NCBI GenBank assembly: GCA_033675545.1
Contig: JAWDGP010000077.1
Span: forward strand, 756,501-820,500
Direction: 5' to 3'
From: Elysia crispata
Lineage: Eukaryota > Mollusca > Gastropoda > Plakobranchidae
DNA length: 64,000 bases
The first letter of the stretch is position 1. Each line of letters opens with the position of its first letter. The notes below the pieces were generated by a model. That model had not been told where the DNA came from. It ran no database searches and saw only the letters and a list, made by a program, of their open reading frames with translations. Shown here piece by piece: positions 12,993 to 24,449 of this stretch. A program made the translations under genes and the position numbers.

Positions 12993-13008
12993 ACTTCCGC
13001 GCATGCGC
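12993..13008. promoter_or_regulatory. promoter-like spot: ETS motif plus NRF-1 palindrome
   Basis: The perfect palindrome GCGCATGCGC at 12999-13008 matches the NRF-1 consensus and is directly preceded by ACTTCCG, an ETS-type site. Such adjacent motifs are typical of animal housekeeping promoters and are rare by chance in DNA this AT-rich. It lies 3.5 kb upstream of the minus-strand 775-residue exon, which needs an upstream first exon, and could also fire to the right. Assignment to a gene is inference. Confidence 0.5.
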
Positions 13009-13076
13009 CATACAAACAATAATACAAAAGTTTATTCACACGACCACACAGCAGAACTAGATCTAAATGGAGAACT

Positions 13077-13137
13077 ATTGTAGACTGTGGATTTCGTGTG
13101 GAAGTTATAGAATCTCATCCTCTGAAGGTTTGCAGTA
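13077..13137 (+). other. possible short first coding exon (weak)
   Basis: Just downstream of the promoter-like motifs an ATG opens a 20-codon frame (beginning MENYCRLWISC) that reaches a possible donor, GAAG|GTTTGC. No matching downstream exon was recognised on the plus strand before the mariner insertion. It may be an orphan remnant or chance. Confidence 0.15.
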
Positions 13138-13291
13138 TAATACAATAATGTAATAATTATTCATACCTGTGATCCTAATCGAAACCCAACTCTATGACAA
13201 AAACTAGAATTGAATGTCGCAGTGAAGCTTTGTGAATAGTGGCGAAGCACCGTTAAATAAATAAAAATTAAAAAAAAAAAAAAATAAGTAG

Positions 13292-13592
13292 AGTGCAGCT
13301 CCAAAATTTACAAAACGAAACAAAGTACGTAAGCTTTCAGCTTTACGCCTTCGTTAGACACACAGAAAAAAAAAAAAAAAAACTCTCTCGTTTGGGACCG
13401 TAGTGGCTTATTGGTTTCTCCTTGAGTGGCAAGGCGATGGGATGCCGAAGGTTATAAATCGATGGTTCTGATCTCACAAATGTAAGCATTTTTCCAGTCA
13501 TTTCCACTTAAAGCCTTATCCTAACCACGGCTGAACACTAGATATACCTAAAATTCTAGCTCTTATTATTCTTACTTACTTACTTACTTACT

Positions 13593-13675
<83 letters not shown>

Positions 13676-13801
13676 ATCTAAAATTGAACGTCTCAATGGA
13701 GCTCTTTGAATGCCGGTAGTTAAAAAAAAAAAAAGGTTAATTCGAGAAAAGCTTAAAGCCTACTTGCGTTTTATTGTTTTTGCATGTTTTGGAGCTGCAC
13801 T
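13292..13801. mobile_element. SINE-like block bounded by 15-bp inverted repeats
   Basis: AGTGCAGCTCCAAAA at 13292-13306 is repeated exactly in inverse at 13787-13801. Inside is a stretch starting near 13394 with a tRNA-type box A (TGGCTTATTGG, about 13404) and a box-B-like GGTTCTGATCTC at about 13464. It is preceded by poly(A) and followed by TTAC and TAC microsatellite runs. This suggests a tRNA-derived SINE head, either nested in or forming part of a small foldback element. I do not recognise the family. Confidence 0.45.
13572..13674. repeat. (TTAC)n then (TAC)n microsatellite
   Basis: About six TTAC units pass directly into about 26 TAC units. It lies at the 3' side of the SINE-like sequence and may be its degenerated tail. 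Confidence 0.95.
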
Positions 13802-13942
13802 TTAAAAGGATTTAAACTAAGTTTATGCAGGTTTAAACAAAACAAAAGAAAAACCTTTGAATAAGACATATCTCGGCTTTTGTCCGATTTCTTCTGTGTC
13901 AATGCTATCACTGCAAGAACCAGTTGCTTCGGTGATTATCTA

Positions 13943-15323
13943 CAAGGGCTCTTTCATAATTAACCGAAAAATGCCTGTAAAATCGGCGTTTTTTATGCTA
14001 TCAACAAAATTCTTGCACGTGTTCATACCTTGACTCGTTCTTCATTTCCCTACGTAACAGCCAAGTCTGTCAACACACTTCTGCCAACGCCGCACCATGG
14101 AATAGATACCCTCTCGGAAGAAACTTCCGTCAAGGTTTTGTAGCCATTTCCGCACATGGTCAACAAGCTCTTCATCGTCATCAAAGCGCTTTCCTGCCAG
14201 CTCACGTTTCAGTGGCCCAAAGAGGTGATAATCAGATGGTGCGAGGTCTGGACTGTGTGGTGGGTGTGGCAAATCTCCATCCATATTTCTCTAGCCAACC
14301 TTGCGTCACTCGTGCTGTGTGGGGTGTAGCGTTGTCGTGTTGCAAAATGACCCCGTTGGTCAACTGCCCTGGGCGCTTTCTGCGAATGGCCTCCCTAAGC
14401 TTGTCAAGAGTTTGGCAGTACCTTGCAGCATTGATTGTTTCTCCAGGTTGTAAGGTTTCGAACAGAAGAACACCACGACTGTCCCAGAAAACAGTTCCCA
14501 TTATTTTCTTTGCTGACCGCATGACTTTGAATTTCTTCGCGACAGGTGAGGATGGATGTTTCCATGTCATCGAATCTTGCTTTGTTTCTGGGGTGCAATG
14601 GTGCAACCAAGTCTCATCACCGGTGACTAAGCTGTCAAGAAAAGTCACATCGTAGCCTAGAAAGTCTCCGCCGGCGTTGGCAGTATGCCCGTGAACCCTG
14701 CGTGAGCTCTTGCTCCTTCTCAAAAGTTCCCTGCAGATGTCCAATCTTTGTTCTTTATGATTGTCTGTCAATTGCTTAGGAACCCATCTTGCGCTGACTT
14801 TTCTGTAGCCAAGTTCATCAAATACAATTCTATGGGCAGAAGTTTCCGAAATTTCAAGACTGCTTGCGATTTCATGAAGTTTCAACCTCCTGTCTTGACG
14901 AATAAGCTCATCAACTCGCTTCACATTGTCTTCTGACGTCGCAGTTATCGAACGCCCTCTCCCTTCCCTGTCTGTCAAGTCGGAATGGCCGGCTTCAAAC
15001 AAATTACACCAGTGATAGACTTGTGTACGGCTTATAACATGCTCACCATATACACTCTGAAGTTCTTTATGAATTTCGGTAGGATTCAGACTTTTGGCGT
15101 TCAAAAAACGTATAACAGCTCTGATTTCCTCCTTTGACCAAGTTTCAAGGTGGGCCGCCATCTTTAAAATCGTCTAGACATTCATTGTGCAAAATGATGC
15201 ACTTCATAATTTCTGGGAATATGCGTAAGGAAATAAGGAATATCATGTCGTTTACAGAATTAAAAAAGCTCCACTGGTTGCTGAGCAATGGGCATTTTTC
15301 GGTTAATTATGAAAGAGCCCTCG
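13943..15323 (-). mobile_element. mariner (DD34D) element, copy B, inactive
   Basis: A 1381-bp element with TA duplications at 13941-13942 and 15324-15325. The terminal inverted repeats run from CAAGGGCTCTTTCATAATTA on the left to the matching CGAGGGCTCTTTCATAATTA at the right end. It is nearly identical to copy A apart from scattered indels and point changes, but inverted. The ends look complete, so it could be moved by a transposase supplied elsewhere. Confidence 0.95.
14042..15161 (-). pseudogene. mariner transposase, frameshifted (copy B)
   Basis: Starts with an ATG at 15161 (MAAHLETWSKEEIRAVIRF) and reads through the N-terminal helix-turn-helix region, the VTGDETW motif and LQHDNATPH in one frame. 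Near 14280 two bases are missing compared with copy A (TGGAGATTTGCC against TGGGAGATTTTGCC), so the third catalytic motif SPDLAPSDYH and the C-terminus (ending near CYVGK) lie in another frame to 14042. It is otherwise longer and less damaged than copy A: it keeps the NAKSL residues and has no premature stop before the shift. The 2-bp loss lies in short homopolymers, so an assembly error is possible; if the genome has the missing bases, this copy could be intact. Confidence 0.93.
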
Positions 15324-15325
15324 TA

Positions 15326-16740
15326 TTTCATAGCACCACTGATAGCAACATTGGTTTTCTACGAAAGAAACAAAGGTGAGGCTAGGCTAAGAAAAGAGGG
15401 TTGGTCGTGGTGACGCTCGTATATATTTTTTTTTGTTGTTGTTTTGTTTTTGCTTTTTTTTTGTTTTTTGTTTTTTTTTAATTGCGGGGAAGCGTTATTT
15501 TAAATGAAGATGGCGATAAAACTGTTTGAGATAAACAAAGATGAGGCAACTGATATTGTGTGGCGGGCAAAGAGGTATTAGACATACTGACAGTAGCTTA
15601 AGTAACATGGCTGCAATATGAAGAGGTATAAGCGTTGAAAATAAGACATTGGTGATCCTAGCAGCATCAGTGTTGACAATCAGTGTAGGGTTGAGATGAC
15701 ATTTAGCCTGGCTGAGTTTTTCTATTGTTCATGTCTTCTTGTCATCATAAAAACCAGTCCCGGGTAACTGCTTGGTATTGATGGCAAAACTGCCAAGAAT
15801 AATACATTTTAAGGGGTCTCCTGATTTAAAAAAAAAGTGAGACCACTAAGAAAAATATGAACAGTCAGTTAATTTGTGTAAAATTCCAATCTATTTATAG
15901 ACATTTTCTATCATGTTAGTAAGCTGTTCCCACAACATCAATTCTCGCAAGGCATTTAGCCATGTCTGCAGTAACTTATAGCTTTATAATGAGCGTCAAA
16001 AGGGCAAATCAATAGATTGTGAAGGTACAGAATTAGTTGGGTTTTTTTTTTTCAGTATTAGGATCGCTTCTTCCTCCATACAACTACCCATCCCTCTTCC
16101 CTAACACCAGTCGTATCTCATTTTTTTTCTATTTTTATATAAACACTTGCAGTGGAATGCACTTAAAGTCAACACCTTTAACGAAAATTCTTGCTTACAG
16201 TCAACTCTTTTTGACAGACCTATCTTGTATTTCTTTATAATTTTGCATTCATTAAAGTCAACTAATATTTCGGTCTTGAGGTTTTCACTTTATTCTATGG
16301 AGCTATAATTATCTAACTGGAGACGGTAGTTCCATCTATAGCCATACGATGCAAGTCAACTAGAAAAACCAAGACGGCGTCAATTCTAGGGCAGCTTTGC
16401 CGTTTGCTCAGTCGCTATGAGTGGTAATACTGCATTTCCCCACTTTTTGGGGGCCGCACGAATTGATCCTACGTGTATTTTTACTTTGCGCAGATGTGAA
16501 TATGGTTGATTAATAAGGCCTGAATTCAATAATACACTGTATTTAAATCTAATCGAAGTCCGTTAAATATAATTATTAGAATTAAAAGAAGTATGAAAAA
16601 GGCGGGGAAATCATTAAACGGAGAATTTTGGTAGGCCTAGATAAGGATAGAACGAATCACTACATTTCAAATTGGTTAAGAGTCGTTGAGATGGAATAAT
16701 TTGTTTTTAAATTTTGTGGTTATAGTAGGCATCCTTCGAA
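15326..16740. other. intergenic; possible Tigger-like fragment near 16154
   Basis: No coding exon recognised. Near 16154 the words CAGTGGAATGCACTTAAAGTC and a later CATTAAAGTCAAC resemble ends and subterminal repeats of Tigger-type elements, but no opposite end was found. A T-rich run sits at about 15420-15480. Confidence 0.35.
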
Positions 16741-16744
16741 CTGG

Positions 16745-17660
16745 GGAGGCGATGCCTTGCGCCCTGTGTGATTTTCGTCTCATCTAGTCTTGTCGAGAGC
16801 AGCAACGGGTGTGGCTCAGCAGCCCGATCCTTGCATGGCAGTCTTTACCGCAGTTGCCGTGCACGTAGTTTGACTGTGAGTTTAGTGCTTGGTTTTGCTA
16901 CCTCTCTTTCCTCCGTGCTCCCCTCATCTCTCTTGACTCCCTCTCTCAATGCATACTTCCAGACTCTGCGGTGTTCGGCGAGCGATTCCCAGGTGTTTGA
17001 GTTGATGTCTGTCAATTTCATGTCTCGCTTGCCGACAACCTTGAAAAAACGCAGAGCTGGATGGCCGGTTGGTCGATGTTCAGAGGTTAATTAATTATAC
17101 ATGATGTCTTTTGGGATGCACCCATCGTCCATTCTGTGTACGCGACCGAGTCATCCCAAACGTCACCGTAGAGCATGAGATGCATGCTGAGGGAGTTCGC
17201 TTTTTCTAGCACCGAGGTATTGGTGACCCTGTCCTGCCACTTGATGCCGAGAATTCGTCGTAAACAGAGAATATGGAAGCTTTCCAGGCATTTCTCTTGT
17301 CTGCCGTATATTGTCCAGGATTCACTGCCGTACAGTACTGAGTACGCACGCTTGGTAGACTTTTACGTTGACTTTCTCAGTTGTCATGACAACGGCAGCT
17401 TAGACGATACGCTTGTCTAATTCTGCATCAAGTGAGAGGTTGCTGGTGATGGTTGGGCCCAGGTATGTAAAGTGATCAGTGACTTTTAGCTTCTCGTTGT
17501 CAATGCAAATTACTGGTGGAGAGGGAACATCCTAACTCATGATATTAGTCTTCTTTATTCTGATCGCCAGTCCGAATTCCCTACATGCATGGGAGAACCT
17601 GTCCATCAGCCGCTGAAGGTCTTCCTCGGTTGGTTAAAACAGAGACAATGAGGTTGGGCA
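16745..17660 (-). pseudogene. degraded non-LTR retrotransposon reverse transcriptase, 3' part
   Basis: The minus strand, read across several frames, gives the C-terminal half of a LINE-type endonuclease/reverse transcriptase. In order it reads: RLMDRFSHACREFGLAI and KKTNIMS (about 17550-17615), a VTDHFTYLGPTI-like stretch (about 17460), VYQACVLST, then YGSESWTIYGRQEKCLESFH, LCLRRILGIKWQDRVTNTS (about 17180-17340), and NTWESLAEHRRVWK with LREGVKRDE (about 16920-17000). Frameshifts and stops break it, and no 5' part with an endonuclease domain is seen. It is unrelated to the neighbouring genes. Confidence 0.85.
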
Positions 17661-17720
17661 GAAATGTTTTTCCTTTGTATTAGGGTCTGGTGATCCACAC
17701 ATCATTGACATAAATACTGA

Positions 17721-17977
17721 TGATATGGTCGCATTCGGAATTATCATTTATTTTGGAGGCCGATAAAAGTTACAATTGTTAGTGAGATGCAATTTCGCTT
17801 CACCATAAACTTGCTTGTCCAAGAAAAGGTTAAAGTTGATTATAAATTCAAGTTAGCAATGACATTTAAATCTTATTAATGTTTGTTACACGTTTGCTAT
17901 TATTGTTGTTGTTATTATAATTATTATTTTTATCATTGTTGTTGTTGTTGTTGTTATTATTATTAATTTATTTATTT
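17721..17977. other. short intergenic stretch with GTT run
   Basis: A GTT-rich run at about 17936-17955 leads into the large CTA/CTG tract. Nothing else is seen. Confidence 0.5.
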
Positions 17978-18200
<223 letters not shown>

Positions 18201-18763
18201 TCTGTTATTTGTTCCTCACTTTATACACACACAAATATACATATAATTTATATCTGTATCTAAACTGGGGCGTTCTTTCCTTTAGAAGTTAGTGGAGATC
18301 AATGATTTTCAGTCTAAGATCATTTAAAAACGTTGAAAAAAAAAAACGAAATTAAAACTGTTTGTTCTACACTTTATTTTATATATAACAAACCCCAAAC
18401 GCTTAAGATTGTGAAAATAAAGTGAAGTCAAACTGATGCAGTAAATGCACTTTGAAGAAAGGGACGATCGGCTGACATAGATGCCCTAGATTTATGGCAG
18501 CGAGTATCCCCTACCTTGTTATGCCCATGTAACGTGGTGTGCACTCCTTCTTTTCTGGGGGAGGGGGAGAAGAGAACGCGAAACGAACTAGAAAGTGAAA
18601 GTAGACAGTTATTTTGGTTTTCGTTGAACCCCCTGATATAACAGTACTGTCTACTGCAAGGTTGTTTTATTTATGTAATCTCTGTAACAACTCTCAAACC
18701 TGATTAGATTTTCATGAAGGCGTTCTGTTATCAGCCATTTATTAAGTATCTATAAATATACTC
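18201..18763. promoter_or_regulatory. upstream region of COA7
   Basis: This 560-bp stretch precedes the COA7 start codon and must contain its promoter and 5' UTR. A G-rich run (tgggggagggggaga) lies near 18557. No clear TATA box or initiator can be chosen. Confidence 0.4.
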
Positions 18764-21700
18764 ATGGCACGCAGCTACGATTTGACGGATGAAAAACAAA
18801 CCAAGGAGTACCTGAGGGATGTCGAGATCGAGTATCAGTTCCAATGTTTCGATCAAAAAGAACCAGACGGTAAGGATAACATTACATTCCTTCGTTCTTT
18901 TCAAGACGAAGGAACTCATATTACTTGCGATAAATAATTCACGTTTGTTTGGAAAAGTATAAACATGAAAAGTCAGAACTTTAAAGCCAATTATCTCTGA
19001 AATTAATATTGGTACTTCTTCGTTTTTACCCAAGGCTGGTTCACCTCCGCCTGCTAGATCTATATATTATTAAAATTAATAGGAATGAAAGCATATTGCA
19101 ATAAGTAATTAAAATCTAACTCGATGTTACTCGCACAGGCTCAACTCTCTGATATAAGTTTTGTTCACAATTATAGAATGTAAGCAAATTCTGAAGCAGA
19201 GTGGGTGGTATAAATTATAAAATATAAAATAAGGTTAAAATAACTGCTTGGGAGAACATTTAAGCCTGTATTTAGTGTGCAGTAAGTACAAATAAGATAA
19301 CTGTAACCTCTTCATGACTTAAGGTCGTTTTGCTTTCATCCCCCTCAATTCCCCTATCTCAGTGATGCAGAAGCTTTTCAAGCATACGTGACCCAAGTTA
19401 TTGGGTAATACCTCAGTTCTGCGGTCCCTACTGATTGTTTACATGTGTCTCCATCTTGGTTGGGGTAGGGGTGGGCGATATATCAATTCAATATTGATAA
19501 TCGCAATGTTTTTAGTATCGATGTTTTTTTTTTGTTTTGTTTTTTTATTTTTTATTTTTTTGTTTTTCATGAAGAGTAAAATACGTAATAATAACTGTTT
19601 GGCAAGTTCTATTTTATTTGTAGAAAAAAAGTAGATTTCTATATTATTTTTAAGATCTCCTACATCTAGATCTATATTGGTAGTTGACAATACTTCGATG
19701 CACAAAGACGCAACATAACAGTAATCGATTTGTGATTGTGAGTTATCAGTTACTACGATTACGTCACCCCTACCCCAACCAAGATGGCGACACATGTAAA
19801 CAATCAGTAGGGACCGCAGAACTGAGGTATTACCAGTTATTAACATAATTATGATATTGTGGGGCAATTTCACAATAGAAACTATGCACACTGTTTCAAA
19901 CACTGTATGATTTTTCACTTTATTCATAAAAATTATCCCATCATTGGCACTATTTACTGTCTTTCAGTTTCTGACATCAAATATTAGACACTCTGTTTTT
20001 ACTATTCAGCTGTCATTATTATGAGGCTGACTCAAACAGCTTTTAGCCTGACCCATAAAGACACACCACACACCACACCCGACTAGTTGTCTTGCTAGCA
20101 GTCAAGACTGCCAAAGTACACCCCTTGTTCTAAAGGTAGATCATAAGGGGCAAGCCATTTAGATATCAGAATAGTCCTGCTTTCCTATCGTTTTTGTTTG
20201 CAGCTTGTCACTTTTTAAATACCCTGTCTTGGTGTTTATATGAAGACATAAATCAAAAGTGTCAATTGCAAATCAACTTATCTCACACTCACAGGTTCGC
20301 ATTACAATCAATATCATTGTTATCTAAGATAATGCTACCATTGCATATGAGGCTAAGTTATTTTCTTTTCAAGCATGGCTGTGGGATGGAATCAACTAAG
20401 CAATGAAAAATAGACAAAATTGTGTAACAAAAAATGTCACAATTTTTATGCGTTTCTCTCAAACATCTAGTGAAGAAACTGAACTCAGCTCTAGCCAAAT
20501 TGACACAGCTGCAGATCTCTTGCTTAAAATATACGATTTAACTCACTCAGCATTGGCTTCTATCTAGAGAAATGCTCTGTGGCTCTGGCTTTTTTTTTAG
20601 GTAATTTTAAAAGATCACATTTCAAAAAGTTATTCACATTCCTACACAAAATTTGCTGTGTTTGTAGCTATTCATCTTGGCAGCATTGTACCTAGGTTTA
20701 GTAATAAAGGAATGATTAGTTCTTTTATTTATCAAATTTTCTAGTGGCACATCCATTGCAAAAAAGAAAAACAAATTCCCCACTCTGTGGCAATACTGAT
20801 ACACATAATTGTAATGAAAAAAAAGGAAAGAAAATGTACTTGTTCGAACTTGCAAAATACAACAGTCAGACAATAAAGAGGAGAGGTTGGAGAATACACT
20901 CATTCATATTTTACATATTCAAGGCCAGGTCTAGCATTTTTTTAGAAGCCTAGATTTAGATCTTGATCTTGTCCAGATCTAACCTTTTATAATAGCCAAA
21001 CAAAGGCTAGTTTAGATCTAGATACACACCCAAACAAATGTGAAAAAGAGAGTGGTTTCCCTTTTCTATAAACTTGATTTGGACTAAGATAAGTTGGTCT
21101 GGAAAGTTAAATAGGCGTCTAAAGTTAAAACCGAGTATTCTCAGATTTTCATATGCAACTACAGTAATAGGACAGCCAAGTATACTCAATATTCGTGCTG
21201 AGTGCGTAAAGCGACTTCAACTACAATGTTCCACATATCACACTGTGGTAGATAATCCTAGTCAAGCCTAATGAAATAACTTCATCATAATTGCTTCACA
21301 ACATGCAAATATTTTTCTGATGGCACCTGTGTGTATGTGTGTTTGATTGTTTTCATAATAAGAATAACCTGTATTTTTTGTTACTGCCTCCGTATCTTAT
21401 CTTCCTCATTATCAAACAAAAATTCTTGTCAGTTATTGTTTGCTCATTTTTAAAAACCCTCTGTTTTTACAAAATTCATCTTGGTTTTAAAATTTTAATA
21501 AGAAAAAACAAATTGTTCATGATCCTATTTGATGAGTTACAATTTAGCTATTAATAAGAGAGAAGAATATAAAATTTTATGCTAATGCAATTAGTGACAA
21601 CAAAATGCAAAATGTAGTTTAAATTATACATTTAGCTATACAGGGCAATGTTCAACTTCTCCGGTTTGTGAATTACAAAAGTAGACATCATTATCTTGTT

Positions 21701-24329
21701 GAGCAAACCTCTAGTTACCAACTTACTATTAAACATGTAACTTTTGAATTGAGTTCAAATATGTGTATAGAAACTAACTGCAACAAAAAACTTAACAGAA
21801 ATCCTCACTCCTCAATTGGGCAGAAGCAAAGTTTGCATGAAGCAGTATATATATTTCCCACTATTTTATTTTAAAACTTTGCAATTACAAGAAATTTTCT
21901 TCTAACTCAATTAAGTAATTACAGGATGATCATTGTTTCCAATATAGTTTTAATACATGTACTAAGGAAAGAAAAATGAGCTGTGAGTGAGGAATACAAT
22001 TTATATGTGCTATTATGTGTCCCATGATAAAAGATGCTTTGTTGAACAAGCTTTGTTTTATCAAGGATCTTGTTTCACAAGTAAGTGTGTTTATGTACAA
22101 TGCATTTGGTGTGGATTGATCTCCATACTGTGGACAAACATTGTTGCTGATAAAAGGATGGATCATCTTCAAGAATTTTATGCTATTATCATTATTTTTT
22201 AAAAAGCTTAAATGAAGTTGTTTCTTTTTTAATTCTTTAAAAGTTCTAGGGTTTCTCTTTTTGACAAACATCCTTTACAATTGGTCAGACTTGTAATTTT
22301 AAAACAACAGATTCTACTGCCAGACCAGACACCTTAAAGCACCAGATTTTATAAGCAATGGGTAGGCCCATGTAATCAGAGAACTAGGCATAAAGTGGTT
22401 TTATAGCCTACATTATTTGATCTTAGATATAACATGCTTGAGTATGGTTTACTGTCAAACAAATTTACATCATCAGAATTCGCGTCAATCAATTGACTAA
22501 CATGCTAAAAGGAAAACAATGTTTTTTGTTTTGAAGACTAATAAAGTTTTTACAAGGCACCGCATTAATTATATGTTTTATATATTTAAACAGGATGTCA
22601 TCGTTTAGCAGAATTCAGAGAGAATGTTCGAAAAAATGTTGATGCTGCTGGGCCATTGTTTAAAGACAATTGTGATAACAGAAAATACCCTAAAAGCTGC
22701 TACAAGTATGGCCAATGTCTTCTAACTGGAAAAGGTGAGATGGATTTAATTTTAAGTATAGTGTATGATGTGTGTTACTGATGCAGCATATCATGAACGT
22801 TTGTACTTCAAGTTTAAATTATTGTCCTTGTATTATATATACACTGTATTACTTATGATGATAAGAAAAATGTCCTTCACTCTAGAAGATTTTTAAATAT
22901 AAACAAAACATGGATACTTGTGAACTTTTGAGGTGAACTTTTTATATTAAAGTTCCAAGCTTAACTCTTAATTTGCATAAAAGCAGTTTTGAGCCTGTTA
23001 TGATTTCCTCAACTTTTTGTTGTAACAATGAAAAGCCAAATATTATCTGAAAACAGGATAACAAATGTTCGCTAACACAGTCATATTTTTTATTCAGGAT
23101 AAAGAAATGTTTGTGATGTGACGAAAATGCTTTTTTATCCCAAGCCAAGCTAGCTATGAAGATAAAAATTAGTTCCAAACTCAGCATACACAGTGACTTA
23201 TTAGTTTCATCTAATATTTTACTGTACGCATGTCATGTTGTCAACATTTCAAAGATGAATTTGGGGCATATTTTTATTTGTGTGTCAGAATTTTCCCCCA
23301 TTTGCAACAGAAATGTGATTCCAATCATTGACAGAATTCTGTTAAAAATGGGATATTTGGTTACATTCTTATTTAACAAGAAATTCACCACAATATTTAT
23401 CAAGGTATGCAGTGCAAGAATTGGAACTGGTGTTTTCAGATGTTCATTAAGAATAAGAGCATGTGAAAGTTATCTTTATTATCTTTTCTCCACCAGCTAA
23501 CAAAAATAGCTGCATATTGAAGTTTCAAATTTTAAAGATCACATTAAATAGGAAAATATTTTATCGTATACAGAATGTTTAAGTTTTCACCTGGCATTGG
23601 CGAGTTTTGGAAAAGCATGATATTTATTTTTTCCTCCCTGATCAAAGTGTGATGAATACTAACAAGCTGTGGCTTAAAGTAAAGAGTTTTCTGTCCATGA
23701 CATGATTGATATGCATGCAATCTTGATTCCATATCTTAGATAAGATCCATTTCTATGGTCTTCTATGCCTCCAAAATTATTATGGCATTCCTTTGAAATA
23801 CTGAAATTATTTTTTGATTTATGATAAATTGATATAAAGATATTAAAGGCTGTTATTTTTCTTTCTGCATTTTTTTGTCCAAACATTAGGTGTACCAGGC
23901 AATAAAGTGGATCTTATAAATGCATTGCAGTACTATGAAAAGAGCTGTGACATGGGTCTAGCAGGTGGCTGCTTTAATGCAGCTCAGTTGAGAATGACAG
24001 ACAAAGTAAAAAGCCAGGCCAATACAGATAAATTTGTGGCACTCCTCGACAGAGCATGCAAACTCAAGGATGGAGAGGCTTGCTATAGGCTCAGTGCATT
24101 ATACCTTATGGGTACCTTTGTTGAAAAGAATATGAAAAAAGCATTTGAATTGGCAAAATCTGGATGTGAATCAGGAAATATGTTTGCATGTAATAACTTA
24201 AGCTTGATGTATCGTAATGGGAATGGCACAGAAAAAAATCAGACATTGTCACTTGAGGCCAGAAAACGAACACAAGAGTTAAGTGAACAAATGAAGAAGA
24301 AACAGCCAACAGTTTCACTGAATGAATGA
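18764..24329 (+). CDS. COA7: cytochrome c oxidase assembly factor 7, three exons
   Basis: CDS exons 18764-18869, 22594-22734 and 23890-24329; both introns are phase 1 with GT..AG ends, giving 228 residues (human COA7 has 231). The N-terminus MARSYDLTDEKQTKEYLRDV is followed by the family hallmark of two cysteines eight residues apart (C28 and C37, around DQKEPDG). Sel1-type helical repeats follow: SCYKYGQCLL in exon 2, then GGCFNAAQLR, EACYRLSALY and FACNNLSLMY in exon 3, each with paired cysteines. In the known family these form disulfides in the mitochondrial intermembrane space, where the protein supports respiratory complex (complex IV) assembly. There is no presequence, as expected for this route. 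Intron 1 (3.7 kb) holds a foldback element at 19404-19834. The gene is convergent with PPIE. Confidence 0.93.
19404..19834. mobile_element. 431-bp foldback/MITE with 70-bp inverted repeats in COA7 intron 1
   Basis: The arm 19404-19473 (from GGTAATACC to GGGGTG) is matched in inverse by 19765-19834 at 69 of 70 positions. The flanks are AGTTATTG on the left and AGTTATTA on the right, so a 7-8 bp target duplication is likely, compatible with hAT or Merlin-type transposition. The 291-bp interior, including a gatatatcaattcaatattg segment, has no transposase. The superfamily assignment is inference. Confidence 0.85.
19835..22593. other. COA7 intron 1, remainder
   Basis: AT-rich intron sequence with no further element that I recognise. 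Frames of 60-113 codons here look like chance. Confidence 0.6.
22735..23889. other. COA7 intron 2
   Basis: A 1155-bp GT..AG intron in phase 1. Nothing recognisable inside. Confidence 0.85.
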
Positions 24330-24443
24330 TGAAGTTTTGACTTTTAGGAGATGAAAATATATTAGCCGCTGTGTAAGTGTATATATAGAGTTGTTGTACA
24401 TGTGGTATATTTTTTTTTTTGCGTTTTCTTTTTTGATGGGTTG

Positions 24444-24449
24444 AATAAA
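24444..24449 (+). terminator. COA7 polyadenylation signal
   Basis: AATAAA 115 bases after the COA7 stop codon. It is the first canonical hexamer downstream, giving a short 3' UTR. Confidence 0.7.

Noticed and set aside
19439-19927. 162-codon minus-strand frame
   Set aside because: Overlaps both arms of the inverted-repeat element and lies in COA7 intron 1; no domain.
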